NCBI GenBank assembly: GCA_964017195.1
Contig: OZ024890.1
Span: 23,063,201 to 23,127,200, forward strand
Source of the DNA: Siderastrea radians
Taxonomy: Eukaryota > Cnidaria > Anthozoa > Scleractinia > Rhizangiidae
Direction of reading: 5' to 3'
DNA: 64,000 nucleotides
The notes under the pieces were generated by a model. That model made no database searches. It was not told the DNA's origin and was given only the letters and a program-made list of their open reading frames with translations. This document shows positions 1 to 13,100 of the stretch, one piece after another. Each line of letters opens with the position of its first letter. The first letter of the stretch is position 1. The translations under genes and the position numbers were made by a program.

Positions 1-844
1 TATAAACCAAGCGCAACCCACATTTCCTTGATTCGCTCTGACCAAGAGCTAACGCTCGAAACTTCAGTTTTTAATTTCTCTACGGTGGCCAGTTTACCAA
101 ATTATTAACTCAGTTAAATTTTTTGTGTTTCACTTCCCCAACGACACAGCACCACAGTTTCTTTAGAAATTAATCCCCTTATCTACAAGCGTAGCCAAGG
201 AGTTTTAAATCGGGTCTAACGAGAAACAGCTCCACCTATCTAACTTCGAGAGGGCGTTTTCCAAATATAATAAATAAATAAAGTAAGGTACAGTTGCCAA
301 TTCATTTAGCTTATAAAATACTAAATTGTGGACGGTTAGCAATAAAAAGGATACTTGGTTTGAGAATATAAAACGTTTACGGAAATAAATTTTAATAATG
401 TAATAAAACATAAGATCTAAAAATACTGCGAGGAATCAATACTGAGAACAATTAACAATTAATGATTTCAAACAAAACACTAACCTAAACAGAGCCAGTA
501 GCTGCCACAGTTTTTTGATGCAATTATGATCTTTATTTGTTGTTGTCATCCAGATGTTAGGCTTAACTTGTTTGTTTGACTGAATGTCAAACTCTTCCAA
601 ATCTAAAAGTATTATTGGATTTTTGAACATTAAAGGATTTATCCACAGTCTCAAAACCTAGAATCACATCAGTAAAGGACCCAAGGTTTATCTTATTCGT
701 ATTGTTTCGTGATTCTCTGAGATCACCCCTTCTATAGCTCTTAATCTGAACACACCAGAATACTACTCCACTTGAAACAAGGAGTCTATTATTAGATGGC
801 CATTTTTATGCAAAAGGAAACAACCATCCATCCTACCCCTTTTT
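1..844 (-). other. Intron-1 remnant of gene A
   Basis: No gene is seen. Roughly 250-830 aligns by eye with intron 1 of genes F (about 43340-43920) and G (about 52680-53230), sharing for instance GACGGTTAGCAATAAAAA and a TCATCTTATTCGTATT block. The ORFs here are AT-rich noise. Confidence 0.6.
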
Positions 845-1134
845 CTATCCACTAGTTACTCTTTTATCCAAACTTTTCAAAGCAGTCAACATTTGTGGAG
901 TGGACCGTTTGTTTTGGTTCGCAGGTGGTTTTAGACTCTCTTTTAAGGTCCCTCTTCCAAAGACCTCTCCTATAATCTGCTCCAAATTATCCAACCGATC
1001 GTCAATCGTCATGAATTTGTGGTAGTTATATACGTAAACAGAGAACTGGAAAGCGATGCACGCCAACAAGCACAAAAACGTCACGAACTTCCACAGTATA
1101 CGGCCTCTATTAGTAGGGCCCGCATGACTATAAA
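845..1134 (-). pseudogene. Gene A: degenerate first exon of a transmembrane short-chain collagen (G-type)
   Basis: Translation of the middle of this exon gives TFLCLLACIAFQFSVYVYNY followed by a KFMTIDDRLDNLEQI coil. It is clearly paralogous to the first exons of genes F (44222) and G (53535). Compared with G, a net 2-bp insertion lies just after the ancestral ATG near 1126-1130, and stops follow in that frame, so no ATG opens the reading frame. The RERR furin-type site of its relatives is reduced to KR. The 3' end is shifted, giving a stop at about 845 just before the expected donor (GTAGGATGG is still present at 830-840). I see no linker, collagen or C-terminal exon between 1 and 840; these could lie left of the window or be lost. 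I regard it as a relic. Confidence 0.7.
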
Positions 1135-3968
1135 GCTCAGTTCAAAGGACGAGAGATGTTATGTTTGTCAAAGCGAAATGTCAAACGTTAGTCCCTGCGC
1201 ATGAAAGACCAAAACGGGACTGAAATAAGAGTGTAACATCTGCCGATCGCGACACTTCCATACGCCACGATGATGATTCCATTTACGGTCTCTGAGGACT
1301 AATATCATGACTGTAGCTCGGATGAGAGTGACATACTGAAATATAACGGCTGACATGACAAACTAAAATATGCCAGGACCAGTATTTTCAACAGAGTTTT
1401 GCAATTATATGATTGGCTATATAAATTTCAACACGTGACTACAACATTGATCTAGGCACAGACAAACTTAAACTGATCGATTCTGGTTAATTTACTCAGC
1501 AGCTGTTAACTACTTAAAGGTTGCCAATAAACTACTGAAATGAACTTAAAAACAGAACTGATATTCAATCAGTATACACAAACAGGTGTATCAAACGTTT
1601 ACTGCCCCAATACTTTAGAGGCATATCTCCTGGCCCCAGTTGTTCAAAAGTTGGATAGCGCTATCCACCGGATAAATCACTATCCAGTGGATAAGTGTTA
1701 GGGGAACCAATTGCATTATCCACTGGATAGTGATTTATCCCATGGATAGCGCTATCCATGCATGCTTTTGAACAACTGGGGGCTGATCCTTAACGACTCT
1801 ATCTGGATCTTTTTTGTTTTTTTTTGTTTTGGTTTTTTTTTTTTTGGGGGGGGGGGAATTCACCTTGACTTAAATCGCTTTGTAAAATTAATGAAACGCC
1901 TTCAGAGGAAGCAAACGAAATCATCTATTCCAGAGCTCAAGCCTCTGTTCTGAAGTCATCCATAGACTCCCGCTGTCTGTCGGGAAACAGCAAATTTGTA
2001 GGATAAAAGTGAGAACAGGTCAGTCAACACAATGTAGTGGACAGCTCAAACCGTCTTTGAGGACTACTGTTCATAGTGGTTACGTGTCCCTACTGAAAAA
2101 TGCTACTAAAGGAAAGGACGGGCATTAAAAAGCGACTAAAAATGTTTGTCGAAATGTTTAACATCTGTTCTTTGTGAAATTTCACTTGTCGCAGATTTAA
2201 GGTGGCATTTGAAATACCTCCTTCTGTTAAGCGGCACGAACGTGTAAGAACGTTATACATGCATACAGCAACTGTGCAACATACATAGAAATTTGCATTT
2301 TATAATTCCCCGATATATAAAAGGTTGAAATTTAACAAAGGTTGAATGCATAATTATCTTTTTAGTTGACTGGCTCAAGAAAGATTCGTTTTGTAAACCT
2401 TACGTCTTCTTATCTCCACAATTCGTGTCATTTTACTTAACACTACGTATTCTGATTCTGATCCGCCATTAAAAAGACGGGTGTTTGACAACAATTATAT
2501 CAAATTTTTGCCGGTCATTGAGCAGGTTTGGCTTTTTTGTCAGTGTCAGTGTATCTGTATGCAAAGAAACTGCCTCAAACACTCCACACTTCTTCTTTTC
2601 CTCTACTCAGGGATTTTCAAGGATGATCTAGATACCCAAAAATGGATTTTTCCCAAACTTTTTGCCCTGGTCCAATTTGTGTGGTTGACGTTTCAGCTTT
2701 TAGCTGAAGAGAAGTTATTGATATTTTCAATGAAACACGGTTTTACCGTATTTTATAGCTTTTACAAAGCATCCCATTTTCAGCCATGTAAAGAGCGCTA
2801 CTGCATCAGTAGCTTCGTTTTCAGTCTTATAAATTTTCCTGCTTTATTGGTGGAAAGGACGGAAATGCAGAGGTAAAATAAGGTTAAACGAGGGGTGGAA
2901 AAGAAAGAACTTGATTCAAGCTTGTTTTAAAGGTCGGATCACGTAGCCAACGGGGAAATGTGAACCCTCTAGGGTAATTTTCTTGAAAGAAAAAAGCTGC
3001 GTGTGTACACCCTTTCATATGCCACTGTACTGGACATGTTTTATAGAAATAAAATGGTTGTCTTACATTTCAAGGATGATGAATAAATCACTGATTTCAC
3101 ATACTTGCATATAATATGACGTATCAGGGGAGATGACAGTTTGGTGCCGGTTCAGAAAAGCCATATATTCGCGCTACTTTGACAAGGTTTTAGCTTTTGC
3201 AGCCGACGTTGAACGATGTGAAACTCTTTAGTAGCTGAAAATCAAAATAGTCGAATAGAAAATCTTGAAATAAGCGGGGCACGTGATATAGAATTTGGAT
3301 AGATTATTACAAAAGTGGCCGCTTCAGTTCAGCGCGGGATAGCACACGAAAATAATCTTAAGAATCTTGGTTAGTTGTGAGCTCCATGTGCGGCGTTTAA
3401 GATGATTAAGGTGGGTAAATTATTGTGGGGAAACTGTACCAGCTAAAGCTGATCATCTCATAGACTCGTTCACGGCGCTTCTCTTCTTTCAAGGACTTTT
3501 CGTAGCCAAAAATTGGCAATTTTATAAATCTAAGACAATGACTGCGTCCTGTGTATCGGTACATCGCATAACCGAATCGGGTGCTCGTGGCATGGAAATT
3601 ACAATCCGACCTAGCCAAACGACTTGCAAGTTATGTTTAAAAGAAACACCAATACAAACTATGATGTGGATAAATATATTTTTTGAAACCCTTGCTTATA
3701 AAAATAAAGCCACCAAAAGAAACGTTTTTCGATGATTCCACGTTATTTTATTCTTGCTTAAACGTTAGGCCGTATCTCCGGCAGGTTAACATCCGTCTAA
3801 AAAGCAACGATTTTCCCGTTTACTTGTTTAAGTAAATGATATAATTCAAAATGTTGTATTTCATCTAGTTTCTGTTTTGTTTGAAGGTAAATCACGACAG
3901 TTTGTTTAATCACTGTTCATTTTTTCGCAGTTTGTTGACAGCTATACTGTAAAAGGGGAGTCTTCCTG
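1085..3968. other. A/B intergenic block, paralogous to 53536-58033
   Basis: There is no supported gene. The stretch carries a MITE (1634-1781), a homopolymer T/G run (about 1810-1857) and sequence that matches the G/H intergenic block in the same order, for example the 'catatctcct ... ctctatctgg' region, the 'gaaatttcacttgtc' region and the 'cgcataaccgaatcgggtg' region near 3565. The G/H copy carries extra insertions (54372-55643 and about 56110-56545) that are absent here. A conserved CCGTTATATTTCAG-like element about 200 bp upstream of the exon 1 relic (near 1335-1350) recurs upstream of F and G and may be a core-promoter remnant. Confidence 0.6.
1634..1781. mobile_element. Small MITE with long terminal inverted repeats
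   Basis: The ends CCCCAGTTGTTCAAAAG and CTTTTGAACAACTGGGG are inverted. Inside, GGATAGCGCTATCCA and the TATCCAGTGGATA blocks are also mirrored, so almost the whole 148 bp can fold. The paralogous site near 54030 lacks it, with the flanks (CATATCTCCT and ACGACTCTATCTGG) directly joined, so it is an insertion in this copy. The target duplication is not clear. Confidence 0.8.
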
Positions 3969-6224
3969 TCACTTGGTGCACACAGCACATGTCATCTCTC
4001 GACCAGCGACATATGGACCACACGGGAGTGAACCACACTGTCCTTCAACTGGGTACAGCAAGGCACCATTCTTGCCGGCTCCGCTGCCGGAAATGTACTC
4101 TGGGTCCTCGTCAACACAGATGAAATCTTTTTGGTTCTTGTGGCTGTAATGCGCTGTCATCAGGTACCCATGATACTCCTCGGTCCATCCAGAGGGACAG
4201 TCATTCCGTGCGGGCATCATCAACATCGAGCCACGTGACTTGACAAAGCAGACAACGCAAGGTGCATCATAGTCATGAAGACTTTTCTTGAAAGGGTCCC
4301 CTCTGTACTCACTGACTTCATACTCGGTACCGTACACGTACCCTGCACTCTGGTGGCCATTTTTGTACTTGTCATACTTTGGGTTGTTTGGAAGGCAAAG
4401 GTAGTTTGCACCACCACCTTGGTGATTGTAATATTCTCCACCCATTATACCTGATAATAATAAGTAGAAAACAAGCATTGGTTTACCTGGAAGGTTCCCA
4501 AAAAGGCGTCACTGTGTTGTTTTTTATTTGCTTGTTAATCGTCACAGAAAAGAAACTAACTTCACAAATTAAATTGCTGTTAAATCTTTAGCCACTGGAT
4601 GCTCTTGACAAAAATTGAGGGCCTTTAAATGCTTGAAATGATGAATTTGCCCAATTTCAACCTATCATTACAAATAAGTTGAAGCGATGCCCCTTTGAAT
4701 CCCTCTATTATTGTCACTTTAATGAGTGTAATTTTCTTCACTCCTGAATTATACATGAGTGGGAAAAGAAGTCAAAGATTTGTTGAAGGCGTCAAATTAA
4801 GGATCAAGAAATATACGAGCTCACTTGAACATTGAATAATTGTAAGACGCATATTTTAGCTGGATAACATTTACTAGTTTCGGTCAACTGAGCCTCAAAT
4901 GTACGGGAAAGAAAGAAAGAAAGAAAGACCACCAAACTGGCGGGCGGCTTGTTCTGATAGGTTGATTTTCACCCTTCACTTTCACACAACGGACCTCTGG
5001 AGGCAGGGTATTGTACCACAAATGACAACTTTCCTCGGAAATTCTTTTATCTATCTCTTGTGAGCCGTAGTAATACTCCTATCTGACTCCAACAAACATA
5101 TAGACTGAACGAGTCATATCCCATTTCAACCTTTACGAGTTTTTAGAACCATCGGTTCCTTCTCATTTTAATGGTAACAGATCATTTTTTTGTTACTGAT
5201 AACTATCGGGAAATTAATTCTCTTTTCTAGTTGTGCTATAAGTTCGCTCCTGACAAAATGATTTTCCAAAATAATCTTGTGCCTTTTACAATTTTCCCCG
5301 ATAATAGTGTGATAAAAAACACCTTTTATCTGAGGGAAATGAAAGAAACCATTTTCTCATTATGTATACCTTTGTAAACAACCTGAGCGCCATTAGGACA
5401 TGTGGTTCTTCCCCAGCGCACATACTTTACCCCAGACGTCCCCACTACTTGTCCTTTTTCGCCCTTAGCTCCCTGATCTCCCTTGGCTCCAGTCCTCCCA
5501 GCAGCTCCTTGGTCTCCTTTGAAGAGAAAGTTGATACGTTTTATGAGAAACCCAGTTTATTTAAATCCGCGCTAAGTGCCTATAAGCCTGGTGAACTTCA
5601 AGAGCGGTTATTATATGTTATGAGTAATTATTCATTTATATCATTGTAATTTTTTCCTTGGTGGTTCAATGTTACCTTGCGGGAGGGCACTGGGCACCAG
5701 CTGTCAACGTAATACACACAACACGCTTTTCACCGCTATTCATTGCATACCTTTTGATCCTGTTTTCCCTGGGAGTCCTGTGGGTCCAGGTGGACCCACT
5801 ACTGGTTGTTTTCCGTTATTTCGACCATCTCGCACTGAAAAACACAAAACAAATTACTACATTTCTTCAACACCTTCATACTTCATCACTATTTATCTGT
5901 CGATTTTACTAAATTACCGTGTACGGTCGTGACGTGACTGGTTTTCTGGCTGTTAAATATGATCTGATCTTCACTTCACCATTCTAGTTACATTTTCAAG
6001 CACAACAATTAAACGTAATAAGCCTTTCTTTATTTTCCTAAAGCCTCCAATTGTTTGTTGTAACTATATGCTTGACTGAAGAACTCAGCTGTACGAAATC
6101 CCATTAATGCTTCAAGCTAGTCATGTAAGGAGCTTCAAGACGTTTCACCCTTGGTTCTTATGTTCTTAATATCTTATTTTAAGATCATGTATGTATGTTA
6201 ATTTGCGCAATATTAAGTAATAAA

Positions 6225-6266
<42 letters not shown>

Positions 6267-9200
6267 TTATTTTCAGGCTGAAGTGAGTTTTCTTTTTGCC
6301 TTAAGTATGTACCAACCGAAGAAGGTAGGCTAAAAGGGAAGAGTCACTTGACTGGGATGGCATGTGCAGCAGGGCGTCAAGTCTGCAATAAGAAACAGTT
6401 GTATTGTGAAACAAGCTTCATTCATGTAATGGTGGTAGTCTTAGGGAACATTTCGTCTTACTGAAGCTAGCTAAGAAACATCAAAATCAGCCTGCAAGGG
6501 TGGCATGCATCACTTAATTTAGTGGATAGTTTGCAGAGTTTCCAGTGAGAAGACAGTTGCAATTAAGTTGTGGGAAAAATACATTTGAGAAGAGTGTCAA
6601 AACACCACTGAACAGAACTTTAAGGGTCCCAATTCGAATTTCTTCATCTTGTCAAAAGATACGAGGCCCTACCGTTTTATAAACCTCTTCTCCATTTCTT
6701 GAAATCGTTTTTCCATCAAGCTTGTGCTTTTGTTGTGCCTGTGAGAAAAAGAATGTGAATTTTACATCCTCCTTTAGGTTTTTAACCCTATTCTGCCTGG
6801 GCTTTTTTTGAGTTTCTGAACCTGGGGGGGAAACACAAAGTTCCCCCCCCCTATAGATCTCGAAAAGTATTAAAGCTCTTGCGATGAAACTTGCACGTTT
6901 GTAGCACGTAATTAGCTTAACAGATTGGGCTTATGACGTGGTAATTATGAAGTGTCGTGACGTCACAATAATGTCACAAACCCGCCATTTTGAATTTGAG
7001 GCCGCCATCTTGAGTCCCAAACCTGCAGTCATACAGCTGACAATGATGTCACCAAAAAAATATATGATTTTGTTTTAAGGAACATACTAACTCAAAACAA
7101 GCACACAAAAATAAAAATTTATCTTCTTCTTACAAACGAAGGGGGAAAACCTGAAAAGAGACTGAAAAAAGACAGAATATAGTCAAAATACACTTCTTAG
7201 TAGACGGTTGCTATGGAAACGTCAATCATCATAGACACGTCATTGACACAGGAAAATTTTCTCTGGTAAATTTTAGGAAAAGTCACGAGATTTGAGATGA
7301 CGCACGTACTGAGATGACTTAAGGCACTTAATTTTTTCTGCTAATTTCCTGATTTTGGTTGGAAGTTTTGCATTGTTTACTCTATTGGTCCTTCTGACAA
7401 TAGCAACAGAGTCTTACTCGTTTCATTAATTATGAGTTTGATGAGCGATAACAAACAGGGACCGCGCGAGGGGTGGGCTGAGGGGGCTTTAGCCCCCCCA
7501 CTCTTTGGTGCCATTAAAAAATAATAATGATAAAGTTGGAAAATTCATTAGTCAGTGATTAGTTTCAGGGTTAATCAGTACGGTGGTTTTCCGGTGGTTT
7601 CAGATTTAATTTTCATATGGACCAAACAAAAACGGAATGCTCTTCAAAGTTCAAATCGCCTTGTTATCATTTGGCTTCGGATTAGCTGAAACTCGCGTGC
7701 TCTCTGGGGGAGTCTATCTTTTGAACCTGCTCAGATTTTAATTACAATCGACGGTAGTTGAAACTCTCGCTGTCGTTTGGCCTCTAATTCGTAAACTCTC
7801 ATTGACTCTCTTATGCTCTTGGAGAGTTTGACTTTCGTTGACTCTCGTTCTTGCCTGGCCCGCACATTACGAACTGTAGTCCGTCTCCACATTTGCTGAA
7901 AATTAACCTGACTTCTTGAAGCCTCGATATGCATGTAAACTTTGCAACTAGGATGGCTGCCGAAATATCTCTTTCGTTCCCAACGATGACAAATAAGGGA
8001 TTCTGCAGTGAGGACATACCGACAGAGTGACTTTGGTGAACTATATATTTCATGGTACTCAGCTCAGTTTCTCAGTTTGCCTTACACAAGTTTACGAAAA
8101 GCATTTTTGAGTTTGAGGTTTTAAATGCGAATACGTCAAGGTTTGCACCTTGCCGGATACGTCTTAAAATGTGTGCAGAAATGAAAGAAGAGGCTCAAGC
8201 ACATTACTTTAGGATTATTCTGGCTATTCTTATTAAGGTTTAGGAATATCCAGAATACCGACTTCCTAAAAGAACGCATTTTTTTCTGTCTTGAGTAAAC
8301 CAAAACGTTCCAGCCGCAATCCGTTCATTTTTTTATCGTGGGTGCATTACTGAGGGAAAGGAGTCACCATTTCCAAACTGAGAAAACTGTAATGGTTTAT
8401 TGTCTTCTATTCCGGATTTAGGCCACCAAAACGTGTCTTAAATTGGTAATCACTGGTAAGTCGAATAGTTTGATGTCTTTGATATTCTTTAGTATAGCTT
8501 TGATTCGTGACTTATACCGGTCTATGTGATGGGTAAAAACCGACAACTTTTAACACTTTTGGCCACCCTAGATGCATTGTTAGTCACTAAAGACAGGAAA
8601 AGAGGACAAAAATTTCGCGTTAGGCTGTCATTCCACCCCCTCCCCCCTCCGGCTCACACTTGAGCGATCTACTTAGCCCCCCTACTTTAAAATAGGCCGC
8701 GCGGTCCCTGAACAAAATGTGTTTTACCAAGGCCTTTGAAAAAGTGTTAATCTCAGCAACGTATGGGTCAGTCGCGAAGTGTGGCAGCGTTCTTTGACGA
8801 GACTGGACTGTGTTGTTGGTAGATAGCGTCCATCATTAGTTGGAGTTTGTTTGTTTCTGTCTAGAGCTGGATTAATTCTCAATTTGGTTACCAAATGAAG
8901 ATCTGGATTCTTAGGAATGCTAGTTTCTTCAAAGGTGTCCGGGATTTGTTTCCTTCCACGTTGGAATTTTTTTCATGGCCTATTTAAACTTTTAGGGTGG
9001 TAATGTGACACCTTTAACTGCTAGTCCAAGTTGTGTTATCAAGTCAAGACGTTTTTGTTCCTCTTCTTCACTGATCTTCAGATGCAACTCATTGCAGTGG
9101 CTTTTATGAGATACATGACAGACTTCTTTTCAGTCAGTGCTTTTTCTTTTCTTTTTCTTTTTTCTATTTTTTCAGTCAGTGTTTTTTCAATTCATGCATG

Positions 9201-10231
9201 ATATGATCACAGTTCTTATTTCTTCTGTTCACCTACATTCGCGCAAAGGCTTGACAAGAGCCCCAATTTTCCTTCTCAATCCCTCCACTCTCTATAGCTG
9301 CTGTTTCTTCTACTTCTTCTTCTTCTTCTTCTTCTGTTTGTCTTTCTTTTTGTGATCCTTGTCAATTCTCTTCAGAATTTGAAGCGTTTCGTGATGAAAA
9401 CAAGTTTGTTTCAACTCCATCAAGGGCGAGCTTTTGCAACTCGAACATTGCCATTTGCATCATTCTTCGGCACTTTCTTGAGGCTACAGCACTCCAGTAC
9501 GTCTTTAAAGGAGCCAGCCTCAATCAGCTACTAAGTCTGTTCCTCTTGATTTCTTGAGCTTGATCACCAAGTTGTATTCATTTTCAGAGATTTGCCAACG
9601 TTTCCTCTTTGTCCATTCGTCACTTCTGCTACATTTTGGTGACAAGGAAGCGTCGCTTTCTCATAAAAATGTTAAGCCGTTTTTCTTTGAAAGCTATGCG
9701 CTTAAAAGTGAGCGTAAGTATACTCTGACGAGCCGTATTAATTTGGCTTGTAACTTTTTCTCAAGTTCGCAACGTTCGCACAATTCCGTGTTTTGGATGA
9801 TTTTTGAATTGAGGTTATGTCATTCGTGATAATTATACCAAATGAAATAGACGGACATTAAGACTTCTCAAATAGTTCTTAAATGAAAAATAACAAGTTC
9901 AAATATTTTCTTGAGGATTATTTCGAAACTGATATAGACTACGTCGGCCTTCAAAAGCATACCTTTCTTCCATGGCCTTCAGTCGTTTTTCTACTTCAGC
10001 CAGGCTAGGGTTCCCATTATTTTTAACTGCTCTTCGTTCTCGGTGCATCTGTTTTCCAGTAGCTTCAGGGCCATCAGCAGACACTCGATTGAAGCTTGCA
10101 ACTTCTCCTCTACGTAGTCCTTCAGGATTTTCATCAAGGGCAGAAATGTGAACCAGAATGGTACAACACATTACCAACACAGCCATCAAACGCAGGCCAT
10201 CGCGAGGATTTACTGCTGGGGACATTTTCAT
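3969..10231 (-). CDS. Gene B: secreted short-chain collagen with Cys-rich C-terminal domain
   Basis: Proposed exons are 10231-9963, 6738-6673, 6382-6348, 5834-5751, 5516-5370 and 4450-3969. They sum to 1083 nt, an open 360-residue protein with GT-AG junctions and matching phases. Exon 1 has an N-terminal hydrophobic stretch (about residues 15-33) preceded by PRDGLR; it reads as a signal peptide rather than the longer anchor of D and E. HRERR near residue 68 is a furin-type site. EVEKRLKAMEER, LMEKRFQEMEKRFIKR and LDALLHM form a coiled coil spread over three exons. The collagen part has two exons, the first with a break (NNGKQPVV) in Gly-X-Y. Then follow KYVRWGRTTC and the CTD with nine cysteines (CVVC, DCPSGW, FICVDE, TCAVCTK). 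The family match is to short-chain collagen C4-like proteins. The 35-nt exon is chosen by phase and is the weakest part. Intron 1 (6739-9962) hosts a transposon. Confidence 0.72.
4451..5369 (-). other. Last intron of gene B
   Basis: Intron between the WGRTTC exon and the CTD exon. Donor AAAG|gtatac at 5369 and acceptor ttatcag at 4451. It holds a short (GAAA)n run near 4907-4928 and nothing else recognisable. Confidence 0.65.
6226..6265. repeat. (ATT)n microsatellite
   Basis: About 13 perfect ATT units inside an intron of gene B. Confidence 0.9.
6739..9962 (-). other. Intron 1 of gene B
   Basis: Contains a G/C-homopolymer-flanked AT-rich stretch (6800-7440, unrecognised), the hAT-like element at 7456-8710, a (TTC)n run near 9318-9342 and AT-rich sequence with ORFs I cannot assign. 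The reverse strand of about 9000-9540 encodes short Lys/Glu-rich stretches broken by stops; it may be a decayed element, but I cannot name it. Confidence 0.5.
7456..8710. mobile_element. hAT-like non-autonomous DNA transposon, about 1.25 kb
   Basis: The ends CAGGGACCGCGCG and CGCGCGGTCCCTG are perfect inverted repeats. The subterminal GCCCCCC...ACT blocks (about 7492-7503 and 8676-8685) are similar rather than mirrored. The flanks share AACAAA (7450-7455 and 8711-8716), compatible with a partly decayed 8-bp duplication as made by hAT elements. No transposase domain is recognisable inside; the ORFs at 7731-8053 and 8052-8243 have no family signature that I can see. Confidence 0.7.
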
Positions 10232-13100
10232 AGCGAACTAAGATTGGACTTTCCTTGAATCGCTGGGATTTTAATCTCAGGAGAAGAAAACAATAACAGC
10301 CTTCTTTCTCTCCACCAAAAGAAAGTTGTAATACGCAATCGATGTCCAAGGATATTACACTGAGGCATATGCGAGAATTTTTTCGCGTCTGTGACGTAAC
10401 ACTAGCTATATAGAACAATACCTCATAATTACTTTTACTAAGTAATATTAATCCTTAAAAATATCAAAAGCATGCCCATTAAAATAAAGATTCAATGATG
10501 TCATTTTGTAAAATCAAACGAAGCAGGGCATTCGAGTATGTTGTTCAGGTTATTCTTTAGAGGAAGATACAGGTATGTTCAAAGAATCGTATTGGTTAAA
10601 CATCAGGCGTCAAGTGTCATGAGGTAGGATATGTTTTATTGGTCCATTTCGATCATCAAAGGAGGCATTTAGCTATCGTGAGCTTCAACAGAGAACACTG
10701 CCATGGACAACCAACCGAATGGTCCTCATTTTAGACGTTAATTCGTAACAACACCATACTATTACAGAATTATAAAAGTCTCTTTATGATTACGCTGTTG
10801 GAAGTTAATTAGTTGAAATAAACTGAAACATACTTAATCTTTCAGTAGCTGGTAATAACTATTTGTTTGCTTTCACTGAAAACCCAATGCAAGGCCTAAT
10901 TATATTGACGCCTTCTGTGGGGTGTTTTCATTTCAAGTGCATGTACATCCGAGTTATTTAAATCAAGGCTAGGCCTAAACCGAAATAAATTAATTCCTAA
11001 ATTTCCTGTTAAGTTAACGTTTATTATTGTAGTTTGCACTTGAAGTAAATTAATTCAAATAGCTTGTATTTTTTGGGAAGTATTTTCATGAAAACAACAC
11101 ATTTTTAGCAGTTACTTTCAATTCTTATCTCACGGAAATATGAAAGAACAACTAACCGTATAACAAGACTGCCAAGTTTACAGTTGTAATAAGAGCTATA
11201 CAATAAGCTAATATCTTCAAATACAATAAACCTTACTTGAAAGTTACCGCACTATTCACCGTGAACATTTCGAAACATTTGTTTACTTGGATATGGTATT
11301 AGCATGAGTCCGAGCCATTCATTTTAAGAATTAGTTCGAAATTACGAAATTGACGTAATCAACTATTTATCTGCCGTTCTAGGAAGCTGTTGTAACACTC
11401 GGTGAACAGTCTGAGCTGAGAATTTTATGGAATAGTCCCAAGATATTTATTAACGCACCCTCAAAATAATCAAAATCAACTTATATAACGGCAGAAGCGC
11501 GTGAGAAGGTATAAAGGTATGTTTTGCATCCCCGATCGACGGGTAGCTACCATGCGCTGTATCGTAACCATAACAAGCAGTTTAAGTTGCAGATTTTAAA
11601 TCTGCTGGCATATCTGCCTGACGTGTTCATCTGTGCACTGTGAATGTAACATGACTGATGGTTTCTCCTTCCCATCCCTGACTTCTTCGTCTGTTATCCT
11701 AAGAAAAAGATAAACTTTCAGTAAGACGTAAAGGGAAAGGTCTAAAATCTGGTACAGTTCGATCGGTTCGTGCAGGAATCAATTATAATCCATCCCTGAT
11801 TAACAGACACCTGTTAATACGAACACCTCGCGCAGATCTACTTTTTCGTATCCGCTCAATTTCCCCATATATTTTCTGGCTCTAAAATTAAACAGCTTGA
11901 TTCCCAACGTTACCCTTAACGGCGGTGTTCGATTGTTCTATGATATGGTTTCAGTCGTAACCAAAAAGTTTTTCTATAGCTATTTTTTTAAATGAAGATT
12001 CCATGTGTTTTAAGACAAGCACGTATCATGCTAGCGGAATTTATTATCAAAGATGACGACAGTGTGTCCCGCACAGGTACATCGAATGGCGTTTAAATTC
12101 GATGAAACCCCAACAAATAAGCAGCAGTACATAAAAAAAATCGCCTCTCTTAAAGTCAAACTGATGGAGATATTGAACTGCGACGTACAACTGACATATT
12201 TTGATCCATCAAATATAAACTGTTTTCATCAAAATATCAAAATGTATGCAAATTCTAAGAAATTCCTAGATAAGTAACAGAATATTTAATTTACACACCT
12301 GTCCCATCAAAACAGATTCGTAACAATGATCAGAGATTAGATAGAGTAACCGAAAAGGAGATTTAGAGGTGAGAGAGGAAGTTTTTCAAACGAGACATGT
12401 ATTTTAGCGTTTCCTGAAATTAAACGTGCATTGGTGAAACGTACTATATGAACTCGGTGCCTCGAGCTCTATCACTGCTTTCTGAGTTCTCGATTAATGT
12501 ATATATTTAATTCATAGCTTTATGTTTATCTTTGCACTGGTCATTCCTACAGAAAATGAAGAGACTTTTATTATTAGTCAGTGACGGAAGCGTATTTTCA
12601 TTACGCCGTTTAGAAAACCGGCAAATTACAAGTCTTGATGAATGTTTTCTCCGAGACATCCCCATTTGAGATTTTTGACAAACAATTGCAAACAGCCGGT
12701 CTAAACATTTGCATGCATGTGACATTTTTACATAGCCATTAAAAACACGTAATTTTAGCAGTTCATGTTTCCCTGATTCGTAACAAAAATTATCTAAAAT
12801 GGAAGAAAAAGACAAGCCGATTTATGTTCAAATTGATATCAAATGCGGTCGGTCTTTTAATTTAAGACTGAGCAGATCTGGCAGATGGGAACCCTAACCC
12901 AGCTTAAAACCAAAGCTAAGCTCGGTTTGCTAGTTTCAAAGGAATGTTCATAAGAAAAGCAAATATATAAGCGTGAACCTACAAAACGTAGGTCTTGTAG
13001 GTTCACGCACAGTTTTTTATGCGAATTGAATCAGATATCGTGAAATAGTTCATCAGATGTTAACAAAAAAATTCGTATAAACTTCAGGAGTTAAATTTAG
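10232..13100. other. Intergenic, mostly featureless
   Basis: AT-rich sequence upstream of gene B. I see no collagen, transmembrane or CTD exon on either strand. A perfect 14-bp inverted repeat (GCGTGAACCTACAA) with a 10-bp loop lies at about 12972-13009. A possible short 3' exon on the minus strand at 11596-11698 is listed separately. Confidence 0.5.
11596..11698 (-). other. Possible terminal exon downstream of the 14.2-kb transmembrane exon
   Basis: On the minus strand, a pyrimidine-containing acceptor (ctttttcttag) is followed by 103 nt that read ITDEEVRDGKEKPSV... to a TAA stop, with two cysteines. Its required phase (2) equals the phase in which the exon at 14531-14224 ends. It may be the 3' exon of that transcript or a chance ORF. 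No homologue is recognised. Confidence 0.25.

Noticed and set aside
5362..5932. Plus-strand ORFs over 5362-5932
   Set aside because: They are antisense to the collagen exons of gene B (5370-5516, 5751-5834); Pro/Ser richness reflects complementing Gly-X-Y codons.
12053..12815. ORFs at 12053-12277 and 12507-12815
   Set aside because: Short, AT-rich, no motif, no splice partners and no duplicate in the paralogous blocks.
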